From positions 682,001 through 746,000 of the forward strand of contig CAVORP010000009.1 in assembly GCA_963698645.1 (NCBI GenBank): DNA of 64,000 nucleotides, in the 5' to 3' direction. The notes beneath the pieces are model-generated. The model made no database searches and had not been told where the DNA came from. It was given only the letters and a program-made list of their open reading frames with translations. The DNA comes from Ovoidimarina sp963698645 (GTDB lineage: Bacteria > Pseudomonadota > Alphaproteobacteria > Rhodobacterales > Rhodobacteraceae). The position numbers and the translations under genes are program-made. Positions 54,288 to 63,551 of the stretch are shown piece after piece; position 1 is the first letter of the stretch, and each line of letters opens with the position of its first letter.

Positions 54288-56138
54288 CTACTCGACGATC
54301 ACGTCCACCAGCGCAATCCGCCGCCAGAGGCCGTCGGCCTTCGCCAGCACTTCGATGCGATGGCGTCCGGGTGCGAGCTCGGCGCCGGCGTGGTGGCGGA
54401 AGAAGCCGACGTTGGGCCAGTGCGGGTCTCGCAGATCGGGCCAGGAGGTGCGCACGTATTCCGCCGCGCTGCCGTAACTCGAACTCATCGCGGGATCGCG
54501 GACGCCGTCGACGCGCAGCTCGAAGCCGTCGATGCCCTGCGGCTCGCGCACCACCCATCCGGACAGCGAAAATCCGTCGCCGGTGCGCACGCGCTGACCA
54601 TCGACCGGCGCGTTGAGCAGGCCGAGCGGCGGCAAGCGGCAATCGCGGCCTGCGCCGGGCAGCAATTCCAGCCAGACGAAGCGCTTCGCGATGCCGAACA
54701 AGGCGCGGTCCTGCAGCAGTCGGACGTGGCCGAAGTCGCGACACAGGCGCCGGTAGAACGGCAGCGTGTCGGCGGCATACAGAGCGTTCTCCTCGACCAC
54801 GAGCAGCATTCGCGGCACATGCAGCGCGCGCAGCGACTGCTCGTCGCGACCCCAGATCGCGAGCTGCGGCTGGCGCCCGTGCTTGAGGTTGCGCGGATGA
54901 TCGAGCACGTACACCGGGCGCACGCCCTGCAGCGCGAAATCGAGCTGCGCCGCGAGCAGAAAGTTGTCGGCGACCAGCACCGTGTCCGCCGGCAGGTTCG
55001 CGAGTTGCCGGCGCGTGGTGTCGGCCGCCACGCCCCAGCCAAGGAAGGGCTCGCCGATACGGCGGTCTCCGCCCGGGGGCCAGCGATCGTCGGCGTGATC
55101 GAGACTCACCAGAACCAGCGCCAGCCCAAGCGACATCAGGGCACCGCTGGCGCGCGCCCAGCGCAGCCCGCGTTGCCAGCGCAGGCCGGCGTCGGCGGAC
55201 ACCAGCGCGGGCAGCACCAGCAGCAGCGGCAGATACGCCGGCAGTGGCCAGTGGAAGCGTGTGCGCTCGGCATCGGCGAACAGTCCGACGAAAAAATAGA
55301 CGCCGGCAATCGCGACCGCCATCGCCGCGATCACATCGAAACCGGGTTCGCGGCGTCGCTGCCAGGCGCGCCACATCGCCCACAGCAGCAGCGGATACAG
55401 CAGCACGCCGACCGTGACCGCCTGCTCCAGCGGCTGCAGCAAGGACATCGCATTGAATTGCCAAGCGTGGCGCTCGACCGTCTGGAAGCGGAAGCCGATC
55501 CAGTCGTGACCGAGGTTGAACACGAGCGTCGGCACCAAGCCGACCAGACCGATCAGCTGCGCGATCCAGAATCGCGCGCTGCCAGCCGCCGTCCGTGCCC
55601 GCGGACTGATCGCAAGCAACAGCAGCCCGACCGGATACAGCATCGCCGCGCGCCAGTGCGTCAGCCAGGCCAGCGCCAGCGCTACGCCGAACAGCAACCA
55701 GTGGCGCCAGCGCTGGTCGTCGAGCGCACGATCCAGCGCATAGGCGGCCACGACGAAGGCCAACGTCAACGGCGCATCCGGCGTCGCCAACTGGCCGCAC
55801 AAGGCGAGCAACGGCAGCGCTATGGCATACGCCGCCACCGGGCGCAGCGCCACCTGGCGGAAGCGCGCCCAGTGCAGCAGCAGCAGGATGGTCGCGAACC
55901 CGCACAGAACGAAGCCGATGCGCAAGCCAAAGCGGTTGTCGCCGAATACGACACAACCGGCGCGCACCAGCCATGCCGTCAACGCCGGCAGATCGGTGTA
56001 GGCGGCGGCCAGATGGCGCCCTTCCTGCCAATAGAAGACTTCGTCGCCGAACGGCGGCACGGCCAGAACCAGCATCAGCTTGGCGGCGAGCAGCAGCCAC
56101 AGCCAGCGCCACCCAGCGGAGGCGACGAACGTCGTCAA
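54288..56138 (-). CDS. Glycosyltransferase family 39 (ArnT-like) membrane protein
   Basis: 616 residues from TTG 56138, preferred because GGAG lies upstream and an upstream extension would run into the moxR start region. About 11 hydrophobic spans. The first luminal loop has PPFGDEVFYWQEGRHLAAAYTDLPALTAWLVR, the Asp/Glu acceptor-donor site of PMT/ArnT enzymes, and the C-terminal 170 residues form a soluble domain. It would move sugars from lipid-linked donors onto a surface or protein target. Confidence 0.85.
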   Translation of the reverse strand: MTTFVASAGWRWLWLLLAAKLMLVLAVPPFGDEVFYWQEGRHLAAAYTDLPALTAWLVRAGCVVFGDNRFGLRIGFVLCGFATILLLLHWARFRQVALRPVAAYAIALPLLALCGQLATPDAPLTLAFVVAAYALDRALDDQRWRHWLLFGVALALAWLTHWRAAMLYPVGLLLLAISPRARTAAGSARFWIAQLIGLVGLVPTLVFNLGHDWIGFRFQTVERHAWQFNAMSLLQPLEQAVTVGVLLYPLLLWAMWRAWQRRREPGFDVIAAMAVAIAGVYFFVGLFADAERTRFHWPLPAYLPLLLVLPALVSADAGLRWQRGLRWARASGALMSLGLALVLVSLDHADDRWPPGGDRRIGEPFLGWGVAADTTRRQLANLPADTVLVADNFLLAAQLDFALQGVRPVYVLDHPRNLKHGRQPQLAIWGRDEQSLRALHVPRMLLVVEENALYAADTLPFYRRLCRDFGHVRLLQDRALFGIAKRFVWLELLPGAGRDCRLPPLGLLNAPVDGQRVRTGDGFSLSGWVVREPQGIDGFELRVDGVRDPAMSSSYGSAAEYVRTSWPDLRDPHWPNVGFFRHHAGAELAPGRHRIEVLAKADGLWRRIALVDVIVE

Positions 56139-56221
56139 TGCCCTGCTCCAGCGGCAATTGCGGCTTCTGCACGTCGCATCGGGCAAGCTAGCATCGGTCG
56201 CAAGGTGATGGAGTCTCAAGC

Positions 56222-57175
56222 ATGAGTGTGGAACCGGTACGCGTCGAACGCCATGATGCCACGCAGGTCGCACTGCGCGCGGCGATCGAGCAGGTCAACC
56301 AGGTGGTGTTCGGCAAGCGCGCGCAGATCGACCTCTCTTTCGCCTGCCTGCTCGCCGGCGGGCATCTGCTGATCGAGGACGTGCCCGGCGTCGGCAAGAC
56401 CACGCTGGCGCATGCCATGGCGACCAGTCTCGGGCTCAGCTACCAGCGCATCCAGTTCACCAGCGACTTGTTGCCTTCCGACATCCTCGGCGTCTCGATC
56501 TTCGACCGCGACAGCGGCCAGTTCCGTTTCCATGCCGGGCCGATCTTCGCGCAATTGGTGCTTGCCGACGAGATCAACCGCGCCACGCCGAAGACGCAGT
56601 CGGCACTGCTGGAGGCGATGGCCGAGCAGCAGGTGACTGCGGATGGCGAATCGCGGCCGCTGCCGCAGCCGTTCCTGGTGGTCGCAACGCAGAACCCGGT
56701 CGACCTGGCCGGCACCTTTCCGCTGCCCGATTCGCAGCTCGACCGTTTTCTGATGCGCATCTCACTCGGCTATCCGGATGCCGAAGGCGAGCGCCAGATG
56801 CTCGCCGCCTGCGATCGTCGCGAATTGCTGACGCAACTCGGCCCACGTCTGGACAGCGCGCAGTTGCTGGAGATCCGGCACCGCGTCGCGCATGTCACCG
56901 CCAGCGCCGCGCTGATCGACTACGTGCAGCGCCTGCTCGCCGCAACCCGCCAGCACGCGCAGATCCGAATCGGGCTGTCGCCGCGGGCGGGCTTGGCCCT
57001 GCTCGCAGGCGCGCGTGCGGTCAGCTTCCTCGGCGGTCGCGGCTTCGTGCTGCCCGAGGACGTGCAAGCGGTGTTCGCAGCGGTCGCTGCGCACCGTCTG
57101 GTGCCGGCTTCCGAAGCGACGCTGGCACGCCCCGCGCTCGCTGGCGAAATCGTCAAGTCGGTGCGCGTCGACTGA
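56222..57175 (+). CDS. moxR: MoxR-family AAA+ ATPase
   Basis: 317 residues. Walker A LIEDVPGVGKTTLAHAM, Walker B LVLADEINRATPKTQSALLEAMAEQQV, sensor 1 FLVVATQNPVDLAGTFPLPDSQLDRF, C-terminal lid domain with GLSPRAGLALLAGARA. Chaperone-like factor that acts on partners encoded next to it. One base before the DUF58 gene. Confidence 0.94.
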   Translation: MSVEPVRVERHDATQVALRAAIEQVNQVVFGKRAQIDLSFACLLAGGHLLIEDVPGVGKTTLAHAMATSLGLSYQRIQFTSDLLPSDILGVSIFDRDSGQFRFHAGPIFAQLVLADEINRATPKTQSALLEAMAEQQVTADGESRPLPQPFLVVATQNPVDLAGTFPLPDSQLDRFLMRISLGYPDAEGERQMLAACDRRELLTQLGPRLDSAQLLEIRHRVAHVTASAALIDYVQRLLAATRQHAQIRIGLSPRAGLALLAGARAVSFLGGRGFVLPEDVQAVFAAVAAHRLVPASEATLARPALAGEIVKSVRVD

Positions 57176-57176
57176 C

Positions 57177-58136
57177 ATGTGGGCCCGTTGGCGCGACGCC
57201 CTGATGCGCTACGCCGAACGCCGCCTGCCGGCGCTGACGCGCTATCGCCAGGTCGAGGCACTGCCGATCCGACTGCACCCGCGCCGCGTCTACATCCTGC
57301 CGACGCGCTTCGGGCTCGCGTTCGCCGTGCTGCTGCTGGCGATGCTGGTCGGCGCGCTGAACTTCAACAACAACCCGGCCCTGCTGCTGGCGCTGCTGGT
57401 CATTGCCATCACGATGATCGGATTCCACCATTGCGTTGCACAGTTGAATCGGGTCGAGTTGCGCAGCGTCGGCGCCGACCCGGTGCACGTCGGACAACCC
57501 CTGCGCCTGCGCCTTAGCTTCCACGCCGGTGCTGGCGCCGAGCGCCCGCAACTGGTGCTTGACCAGGCGCAACGCGCGACCTGTTTCACGCTGCAGCCGG
57601 AGACGGGCGGCAACGCCGAGATCCTGTTGCCGACGACGCGGCGTGGGCGCATGGCGGTCGGTCGCTTCCGGCTCTGGACCCAGTATCCGTTCGGCATCAC
57701 CTGGGCCTGGTCGGTGCTGCATCCGGACGTACAGGTGCTGGTGTACCCGAAGCCGGAAGCCGGCGCTCCGGCGCTGCCGCTGGGCGACCCGCGCGAGCAG
57801 GGGCAGCGCCTGCGTTTCCCCGGCGACGACTGGCACGGACTGCGTGAACACCGAACCGGCGATCCGCCCAAGCACGTCGCGTGGAAGGCGAGCGCGCGGC
57901 TGGAGCGGTTGCTGGTCAAGGAATTCGCCGATCCGCAGAGCCATGCAGTCATGCTCGACTGGCAGGCAGTACAACTCGACAAGGAGGCACGCATCTCGCG
58001 GCTGACGCGCTGGGTGATCGAAGCGCGCGACCGCCAGATTCCATTCCGCCTGCGCCTGCCGGGCGCTGACCTCGGCCCCGGCAGCGGCGCCGCGTTTGCG
58101 GCCACCTGCCTGCGCGAACTGGCGCTGCTGCCATGA
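57177..58136 (+). CDS. DUF58 domain membrane protein
   Basis: 319 residues from the ATG at 57177. Two membrane spans (about 43-85: FGLAFAVLLLAMLVGALNF and ALLLALLVIAITMIGFHH), then a beta-rich region, and the DUF58 core DWHGLREHRTGDPPKHVAWKASARLERLLVKEF. Part of the moxR-DUF58-transglutaminase operon common in bacteria; likely works with MoxR at the membrane. Confidence 0.92.
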   Translation: MWARWRDALMRYAERRLPALTRYRQVEALPIRLHPRRVYILPTRFGLAFAVLLLAMLVGALNFNNNPALLLALLVIAITMIGFHHCVAQLNRVELRSVGADPVHVGQPLRLRLSFHAGAGAERPQLVLDQAQRATCFTLQPETGGNAEILLPTTRRGRMAVGRFRLWTQYPFGITWAWSVLHPDVQVLVYPKPEAGAPALPLGDPREQGQRLRFPGDDWHGLREHRTGDPPKHVAWKASARLERLLVKEFADPQSHAVMLDWQAVQLDKEARISRLTRWVIEARDRQIPFRLRLPGADLGPGSGAAFAATCLRELALLP

Positions 58137-60109
58137 ATCAGGCGATCGATCGCGGCCGCTACGCACTGGTGATCGCCCTCGACGCGTTGCTGCTCGTCGG
58201 GCATGTGCACTGGATGCCGGGCACCTACGCGCTGTGGCTTGGCCTGCTGCTGCTGTTCGCCGCATGGCTGTCACGCCACCGCGTGCGTGCGGCCCATGTA
58301 CTGATCCGCATTCCGCTGCTGTTCGCGACCGTCGGACTGCTGGTCTATTCCGCCGGATCTCCGATCGGGCGCGAGGGCAGCAGCGCCATACTTGGCGGCC
58401 TGATTTTCCTGAAGCTGTTCGAGACTGCGACCCTGCGCGATGCGCGCGTCACCGCCGCGGCGGCGCTGTTTTTCTGCATGATCGGTTTCCTGTTCGGTCA
58501 GGGCATGCTGCTGACGCTGTACTTCTGCCTGGTCGCTTTCGCCTGCTTCGTGGTGCTGCACCTGGTCAGCAGCAGCGGCGACGAATCCGCCGCGCACTGG
58601 CTCGGCAACCTGCGCCGCGCACTGCGCTTGAGCGCCCGCGTCACCGCGGCGGCGATCCCGCTGACCTTGATCGTGTTCGTGTTGTTCCCGCGCCTGTCCT
58701 CACCGCTGTGGGGTGCGCCCTGGGACGCGACACAGGGCAAGACCGGCATCTCCGACCGCATGCGCCCCGGCCAGTTGAGCGAACTGTGGAACGACGACTC
58801 CCCGGCCTTCCGCGTCACCTTCGCCGGCGCGGTGCCGCCGCCGGCGTCGCGCTACTGGCGCGGCCCGGTGCTGTGGTCGTTCGACGGCCAGGAATGGTCG
58901 CGCTCCGATCTCTATCGCGGATCGCGAGTCGGAGATCTGAGCTACCAGCAAGACAGCGTCGTCGACTATGAAGTGCTGATGGAACCGAGCGAACGCAACT
59001 GGTGGTTCCCGCTCGATTTCGCGTTGCAGATCCCGGAGGGCACGCGCATCGGCGGCGATGGCCAGGTCACCACTTATCGACCGATCATCGGCCCGCGCAA
59101 GGCCAATTTCCGCTCGGCCTGGCGTTACCAGCTCGACGTCAAACCGGCCCTGGGCCAGCGCTGGGCGGCGCTGCGCCTGCCCAGTTCCGGCAATCCCCGT
59201 TCGCGCCAGCTTGCCGCGGAGTGGCGCGCGGCGCATGCCGGCAATGCCAATGCCATCATCGATGCCGCGCTGCAGCTGTTCCATCGCGAGTTCGCCTACA
59301 CGCTCGAACCGCCACCGCTCGGCGTCGATACCGTCGACGATTTCCTGTTCAACACCAAGGCCGGCTACTGCGAGTACTTCGCCTCCAGCTTCGCGTTCCT
59401 GATGCGTGCCGCCGGCCTGCCGACACGCATCGTCACCGGCTATCAGGGCGGCGCCTACAACGCGTCCGGCGGTTACTGGATCGTGCGCAACTCGGACGCG
59501 CACGCATGGACCGAGGTGTGGCTGGAAGGCCGCGGCTGGGTGCGCGTCGATCCGACTGCGGCGGTGGCGCCCGAACGCATCAACCGCGGTAGCCTCAGCG
59601 CAGCGCTGCCGGAGGCTGCTTCCTGGTACAGCGAAGGCTGGGGTGCCGAGTGGCGCAACCGCCTCGACCTGATCGCACGCTACTGGCGCCAGGCGGTGAT
59701 CGAATTCGATGCCGCGCGGCAGCGCAATCTGCTGCAGCGAGTTGGCCTGGAAGACATGACCTGGCAAGCGCTCGGCGGTGGCCTGCTGGTGTTCGGTGGC
59801 ATCGGACTGTTGCTTGGGGTCTGGCTGAGTCTGCGTGGTCTCACGCCGCAGACACGCGATCCGCTGCTGATCGCCTATCGTCGTTTCGGTGCACGCCTCG
59901 CGCGTGCCGGCATCGCGCGCGCCGAAGCCGAAGGGCCGATCGCGTTCGGCGAACGTGCCGCGCTGCAGTTCCCGGTCGTGGCGCCGGCCATCCTCGAACT
60001 GACGCGCCGTTTCGCCGAACAGCGCTACGGCGTTTCCGCCAACGACCTCGACCTCAGCCACCGCTTGCGGCTAGCGCGCGAGCTGCGCGCATTCCGCAGC
60101 CGGCGCTGA
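58133..60109 (+). CDS. tgpA: Transglutaminase-like membrane protein (TgpA type)
   Basis: 658 residues. About five N-terminal membrane helices, a DUF3488-type region, then a transglutaminase core with catalytic Cys in TKAGYCEYFASSFAFLMRAAGLPTRIVTGYQGG, His in SDAHAWTEVWLEGRGWVRVDPTA and the Asp following. A further membrane helix and a DUF4129-type tail end it. Overlaps the DUF58 gene by 4 bases. Confidence 0.93.
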   Translation: MNQAIDRGRYALVIALDALLLVGHVHWMPGTYALWLGLLLLFAAWLSRHRVRAAHVLIRIPLLFATVGLLVYSAGSPIGREGSSAILGGLIFLKLFETATLRDARVTAAAALFFCMIGFLFGQGMLLTLYFCLVAFACFVVLHLVSSSGDESAAHWLGNLRRALRLSARVTAAAIPLTLIVFVLFPRLSSPLWGAPWDATQGKTGISDRMRPGQLSELWNDDSPAFRVTFAGAVPPPASRYWRGPVLWSFDGQEWSRSDLYRGSRVGDLSYQQDSVVDYEVLMEPSERNWWFPLDFALQIPEGTRIGGDGQVTTYRPIIGPRKANFRSAWRYQLDVKPALGQRWAALRLPSSGNPRSRQLAAEWRAAHAGNANAIIDAALQLFHREFAYTLEPPPLGVDTVDDFLFNTKAGYCEYFASSFAFLMRAAGLPTRIVTGYQGGAYNASGGYWIVRNSDAHAWTEVWLEGRGWVRVDPTAAVAPERINRGSLSAALPEAASWYSEGWGAEWRNRLDLIARYWRQAVIEFDAARQRNLLQRVGLEDMTWQALGGGLLVFGGIGLLLGVWLSLRGLTPQTRDPLLIAYRRFGARLARAGIARAEAEGPIAFGERAALQFPVVAPAILELTRRFAEQRYGVSANDLDLSHRLRLARELRAFRSRR

Positions 60110-60113
60110 GGCT

Positions 60114-60458
60114 TCAGCCCGGCGGCCAGGTCAATGGGCGGCCCGCAAGCAGATGCAGGTGGATGTGATAGACGCTCTGCCCGCCATCTTCATTGCAGTT
60201 GAACACGGTGCGATAGCCGGCCTCGGCGAAGCCTTCGCGCTTCGCGTAGGCGGCTGCGGCGAGCACGAGCTTGCCGACCAGATCGCCATCGTCTGGCCCG
60301 AGGTCATTCAGCGTCGGCACCGCGCGCTTGGGCACGAACAACACATGCACCGGCGCCTGCGGCTGGATGTCGCGGAATGCGAGCACATCGTCGTCCTCGT
60401 AGACGATGGCCGCCGGAATCTCGCGGCGGATGATCTTGCTGAACAGGGTGTCGGACAT
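60114..60458 (-). CDS. hinT: HIT-family purine nucleoside phosphoramidase
   Basis: 114 residues. Catalytic histidine triad in VYHIHLHLLAGRP; FSKIIRREIPAAIVYEDDDVLAFRDIQPQAPVHVLFVPKRAV is the family start. It hydrolyses AMP-linked phosphoramidates. Last gene after recR in the dnaX operon. Confidence 0.95.
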   Translation of the reverse strand: MSDTLFSKIIRREIPAAIVYEDDDVLAFRDIQPQAPVHVLFVPKRAVPTLNDLGPDDGDLVGKLVLAAAAYAKREGFAEAGYRTVFNCNEDGGQSVYHIHLHLLAGRPLTWPPG

Positions 60459-60468
60459 GGTCTCTCCG

Positions 60469-61071
60469 TCAGGTCAATTCGAGGCGACCGCCAAAGGCAT
60501 GCGCGAGCGTGCCGCGGTCGATGAACTCCAGCTCCGAGCCCAGCGGCACGCCATGCGCCAGCCGGCTCGCACGCACGCCGGCATGCCTGGCCAGTTGCGC
60601 CAGGTAATGCGCGGTGGCCTCGCCTTCCACGGTCGGATTGGTGGCGACGATCAGTTCGCGTACCTCGCCTTCGGCCAGCCGCCGCGCGAGCAGGTCCAGC
60701 CCCAGTTCCTCGGGCCCGAGCCCATCGAGCGGCGAGAGCCGGCCGAGCATCACGAAGTAGCGCCCGCGATATCCGGTCGCCTGCTCGATCGCCAGCTGGT
60801 CGGTCGGCGACTCGACCACGCACAACAGTGCCGCGTCGCGCGCAGGGCTGCTGCACAGCGGGCAGAGTTCGCCTTCGCTGAACGTGCGGCAGCGCTTGCA
60901 GTGACCGATTTTCTCGGCGGCAAGCGCGAGCTGGCGCGCCAGTTTCTCGGCGCCGGGGCGGTCGCGTTCGAGCAGATGGAAGGCCATGCGCTGCGCGGAC
61001 TTGGCACCAACGCCCGGCAGCACGCGCAGCGCATCGATCAGGGCATCGAGCAGCGGCGAAGCGGTCGCCAT
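60469..61071 (-). CDS. recR: Recombination protein RecR
   Basis: 200 residues. Helix-hairpin-helix LRVLPGVGAKSAQRMAFHLL, four-Cys zinc finger CKRCRTFSEGELCPLC, Toprim domain with LCVVESPTDQLAIEQ and NPTVEGEATAHYLA. It loads RecA in RecF-type repair. Start overlaps the ebfC stop by one base. Confidence 0.97.
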   Translation of the reverse strand: MATASPLLDALIDALRVLPGVGAKSAQRMAFHLLERDRPGAEKLARQLALAAEKIGHCKRCRTFSEGELCPLCSSPARDAALLCVVESPTDQLAIEQATGYRGRYFVMLGRLSPLDGLGPEELGLDLLARRLAEGEVRELIVATNPTVEGEATAHYLAQLARHAGVRASRLAHGVPLGSELEFIDRGTLAHAFGGRLELT

Positions 61072-61394
61072 CAGAACGGCAGCTTGAATCCCGGCGGCAG
61101 GTTCATGCCGCCGGTGACCTGGGCCATGCGCGCGGCGGCGGCTTCGCCCACCTTGTTCACGGCGTCATTGGTGGCGGCGACGATCAGATCCTCGAGCATC
61201 TCGATGTCGTCGCCGATCAGGGCCTTGTCGATCTTGACGCGCCGCGCTTCGTGACGACCGTTCATGGTCACGCTGACCATGCCGCCGCCGGCGGTGCCGG
61301 TGACTTCGAGATTGGCCAGTTCTTCCTGCGCGCGCTGCATGTTTTCCTGCATTTTCTGCGCTTGCTGCATGATGTTGCCGAGTGGACCGCGCAT
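61071..61394 (-). CDS. ebfC: YbaB/EbfC nucleoid-associated protein
   Basis: 107 residues. MRGPLGNIMQQAQKMQENMQRAQEELANLEVTGTAGGGMV is the classic YbaB start; METMNGR-type strand VTMNGRHEARRVKID follows. DNA-binding dimer, usually between dnaX and recR as here. Confidence 0.96.
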   Translation of the reverse strand: MRGPLGNIMQQAQKMQENMQRAQEELANLEVTGTAGGGMVSVTMNGRHEARRVKIDKALIGDDIEMLEDLIVAATNDAVNKVGEAAAARMAQVTGGMNLPPGFKLPF

Positions 61395-61403
61395 CGGGCT
61401 TCC

Positions 61404-63095
61404 TTAGTCGAGAGGTCGGGTGGAATCGGGGAGGATGCGCGCGCCGAACTCGCGGATGGCGCGCTGCACGAAAGGGTCGACGGCGATCGCAGCCTCGGCG
61501 GCGGCTTCGCGCTCGCTCTGGTCACGTGCGGCGCGGGTGGCGGCGGTGTCGCCAATCACGGCGGCGAGTTCGACGTGGATGCGCGCGCTGCGCCCGGCGC
61601 CAAGAGCCAATGCGTCCTGCAGTTTGCGCAGCGCGAATTCGTTGCGCAGATGTTCGTGGCTGGCCGGCAGCGAAACGCGGATGTTGTCGCCATCGTCGGC
61701 GAGGAAGCCGAGGTTGCTGGCGAATTCGCGCGCCGGTCCGCGCAGCTCGGAGTGGTCGACGAAATCCAGCCACGCTGCCGCATCGAAGCGCTGCAGCGGC
61801 GCATTCGTCGGCGCCACTGCTGGCTGCGCGCTGGCTGACGGCATCGCCATCGACATGGCCGCCCGCGGTGCGGCGACCGCATCACCGAGTTGCATCGATG
61901 CCATCGCGGCGGAACTGGCGATGGGACCGCGCTCCGATGCTGCCGGCGTGGGCGACAGCGACGGTGCCGAGGTCATGCGTGGAGCAGTTGAGCTGCGTGC
62001 CGGCGCATCACCCGCGGCGGGCGCCGGCTGGAACGCGAGCATGCGCATCAGCGTCATCTCGAAGCCAATGCGCGGGCTCGGTGCCAGCGCGAGATCACGG
62101 CGTCCGGTGATCGCCAGTTGATAAAACAGCTGCACCGATTCCGGCGCGAGTCGCTGGGCGAACCCGGCCACCGGCCAGGCGGCGTCGCTGGCCGCGCCCG
62201 GAATCAACTGTTCGACCTGGATCGCGTGCATCGCCTCGGCGAAGGCGTCGAGCACGGTCGCGTAGTCGGGCTGGAACTCGGAGGCCTGCTGGATCAACGC
62301 GGCGAGCGCCGCGGCATCGTCGCGCAGGATCGCGTCGAGAAAATCGGTGACCGCACCGCGGTCAATAGTGCCGAGCATGGTGCGCACTTCGGACGCAACC
62401 AGCTTGCCGCCACCGAACGCGATCGCCTGGTCGAGCAGGCTCAGTGCATCGCGCAGGCTGCCATTGCCGCCGCGCGCGATTTCGCGCACCGACTCGGGAT
62501 CGTGTTCGATCTGCTCGGCGGCGAGGATGCGGTCGATCTGGAACACGATCTGTTCGATCGTCAGCCGCTTCAGGTTGAACTGCAGGCAACGCGAGAGCAC
62601 GGTGACCGGCAGCTTTTGCGGGTCGGTGGTCGCGAGCAGGAACTTGGCGTGGCCGGGCGGTTCCTCCAGCGTCTTCAGCAACGCGTTGAAGGCATTCTTC
62701 GACAGCATGTGCACTTCGTCGATCAAGTACACCTTGTAGCGGCCACGTGCCGGCATGTACTGCGCGTTCTCGATCAGCTCGCGCACGTCATCGACGCCGG
62801 TGTTGCTGGCGGCGTCGATCTCCAACAGGTCGAAGAAGCGGCCGGCATCGACGTCGTTGCAGATCGAACAAACGCCGCAAGGCTCGGCCGAGGTGCCGCG
62901 CTCGCAATTCAGCGATTTCGCGAAGATGCGCGCGATCGTGGTCTTGCCGACGCCGCGGGTGCCGGTGAACAGGAAGGCATGGTGGATGCGGCCGCTGTCG
63001 AGCGCATGGCTGAGCGCGCGCACCACATGTTCCTGGCCGACCAGTTCAGCGAAGCGCTTCGGGCGCCATTTGCGTGCGAGGACCTGATACGACAT
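61404..63095 (-). CDS. dnaX: DNA polymerase III subunits gamma/tau
   Basis: 563 residues from the ATG at 63095. AAA+ clamp loader: Walker A TGTRGVGKTTIARIFAKSLNC, zinc module CGVCSIC, Walker B YLIDEVHMLSKNAFNALLKTLEEPP, LSRCLQFNLKRL. A Pro/Ala/Ser-rich tau linker and a C-terminal domain follow. I see no clear slippery site, so gamma production by frameshifting is unproven here. Confidence 0.96.
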   Translation of the reverse strand: MSYQVLARKWRPKRFAELVGQEHVVRALSHALDSGRIHHAFLFTGTRGVGKTTIARIFAKSLNCERGTSAEPCGVCSICNDVDAGRFFDLLEIDAASNTGVDDVRELIENAQYMPARGRYKVYLIDEVHMLSKNAFNALLKTLEEPPGHAKFLLATTDPQKLPVTVLSRCLQFNLKRLTIEQIVFQIDRILAAEQIEHDPESVREIARGGNGSLRDALSLLDQAIAFGGGKLVASEVRTMLGTIDRGAVTDFLDAILRDDAAALAALIQQASEFQPDYATVLDAFAEAMHAIQVEQLIPGAASDAAWPVAGFAQRLAPESVQLFYQLAITGRRDLALAPSPRIGFEMTLMRMLAFQPAPAAGDAPARSSTAPRMTSAPSLSPTPAASERGPIASSAAMASMQLGDAVAAPRAAMSMAMPSASAQPAVAPTNAPLQRFDAAAWLDFVDHSELRGPAREFASNLGFLADDGDNIRVSLPASHEHLRNEFALRKLQDALALGAGRSARIHVELAAVIGDTAATRAARDQSEREAAAEAAIAVDPFVQRAIREFGARILPDSTRPLD

Positions 63096-63154
63096 CACGG
63101 CACCGGTTGGGAACGCGCATTGTGCCAACCCCAGGCGCGCGCGGCCAGTTCGGC

Positions 63155-63183
63155 TTGAGCCAAACCCCGCGAACGGCTACAGT
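63155..63183 (+). promoter_or_regulatory. Candidate promoter of tRNA-Ser/4.5S RNA
   Basis: TTGAGC (63155-63160), 17-base spacer, TACAGT (63178-63183), placed about 40 bases before the tRNA-Ser 5' end. Confidence 0.5.
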
Positions 63184-63225
63184 GCGCGCCCCCGCCGCAG
63201 CCAGTGGTCGCGTCGGGGTTCCAGT

Positions 63226-63318
63226 GGAGCGATGTCCGAGCGGTTGAAGGAGCACGCCTGGAAAGTGTGTATACGGCTTATCCCCGTATCGAGGGTTCGA
63301 ATCCCTCTCGCTCCGCCA
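63226..63318 (+). tRNA. tRNA-Ser (anticodon GGA)
   Basis: 93 bases with a long variable arm. Acceptor GGAGCGA with matching 3' arm CGCTCC, anticodon loop CTGGAAA (GGA), T-arm GAGGGTTCGAATCCCTC, encoded CCA. It is 61 bases upstream of the 4.5S RNA gene. Confidence 0.96.
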
Positions 63319-63379
63319 GCTCTACCCCGCCCCGTCATCCCGGCTCGCCGGTGGGATGGGAGGAAACGCCAGTTTCTAT

Positions 63380-63490
63380 GGTGGTCTCCGTCGGTTCCTC
63401 GCGACGATAGGTGGAAAACCCCGCCAGGCCCGGAAGGGAGCAACGGTATTCACTGATTCGGGTGCCGAGGGCCAGCCGGCGGAGGCCGCC
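63380..63490 (+). ncRNA. ffs: Signal recognition particle RNA (4.5S)
   Basis: 111 bases. The ends pair over 15 bases (63380-63394 with 63476-63490). The Ffh-binding tip CCAGGCCCGGAAGGGAGCAACGG (63423 onward) matches the conserved bacterial core. It targets membrane and exported proteins with Ffh. Confidence 0.93.
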
Positions 63491-63551
63491 GCTCCAGCAA
63501 TGGCGAGCGATATCACTGAGCACTGCGCGTCAGTGAAAAGCGACTCACGAT

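Noticed and set aside
54360..56225. Plus-strand frame antisense to the GT39 gene
   Set aside because: Gln/Arg-rich shadow of a membrane protein, no family.
58700..60061. Minus-strand frame of 453 codons antisense to the transglutaminase
   Set aside because: The plus strand has Cys-His-Asp catalytic motifs and membrane helices in one frame; this is its shadow.
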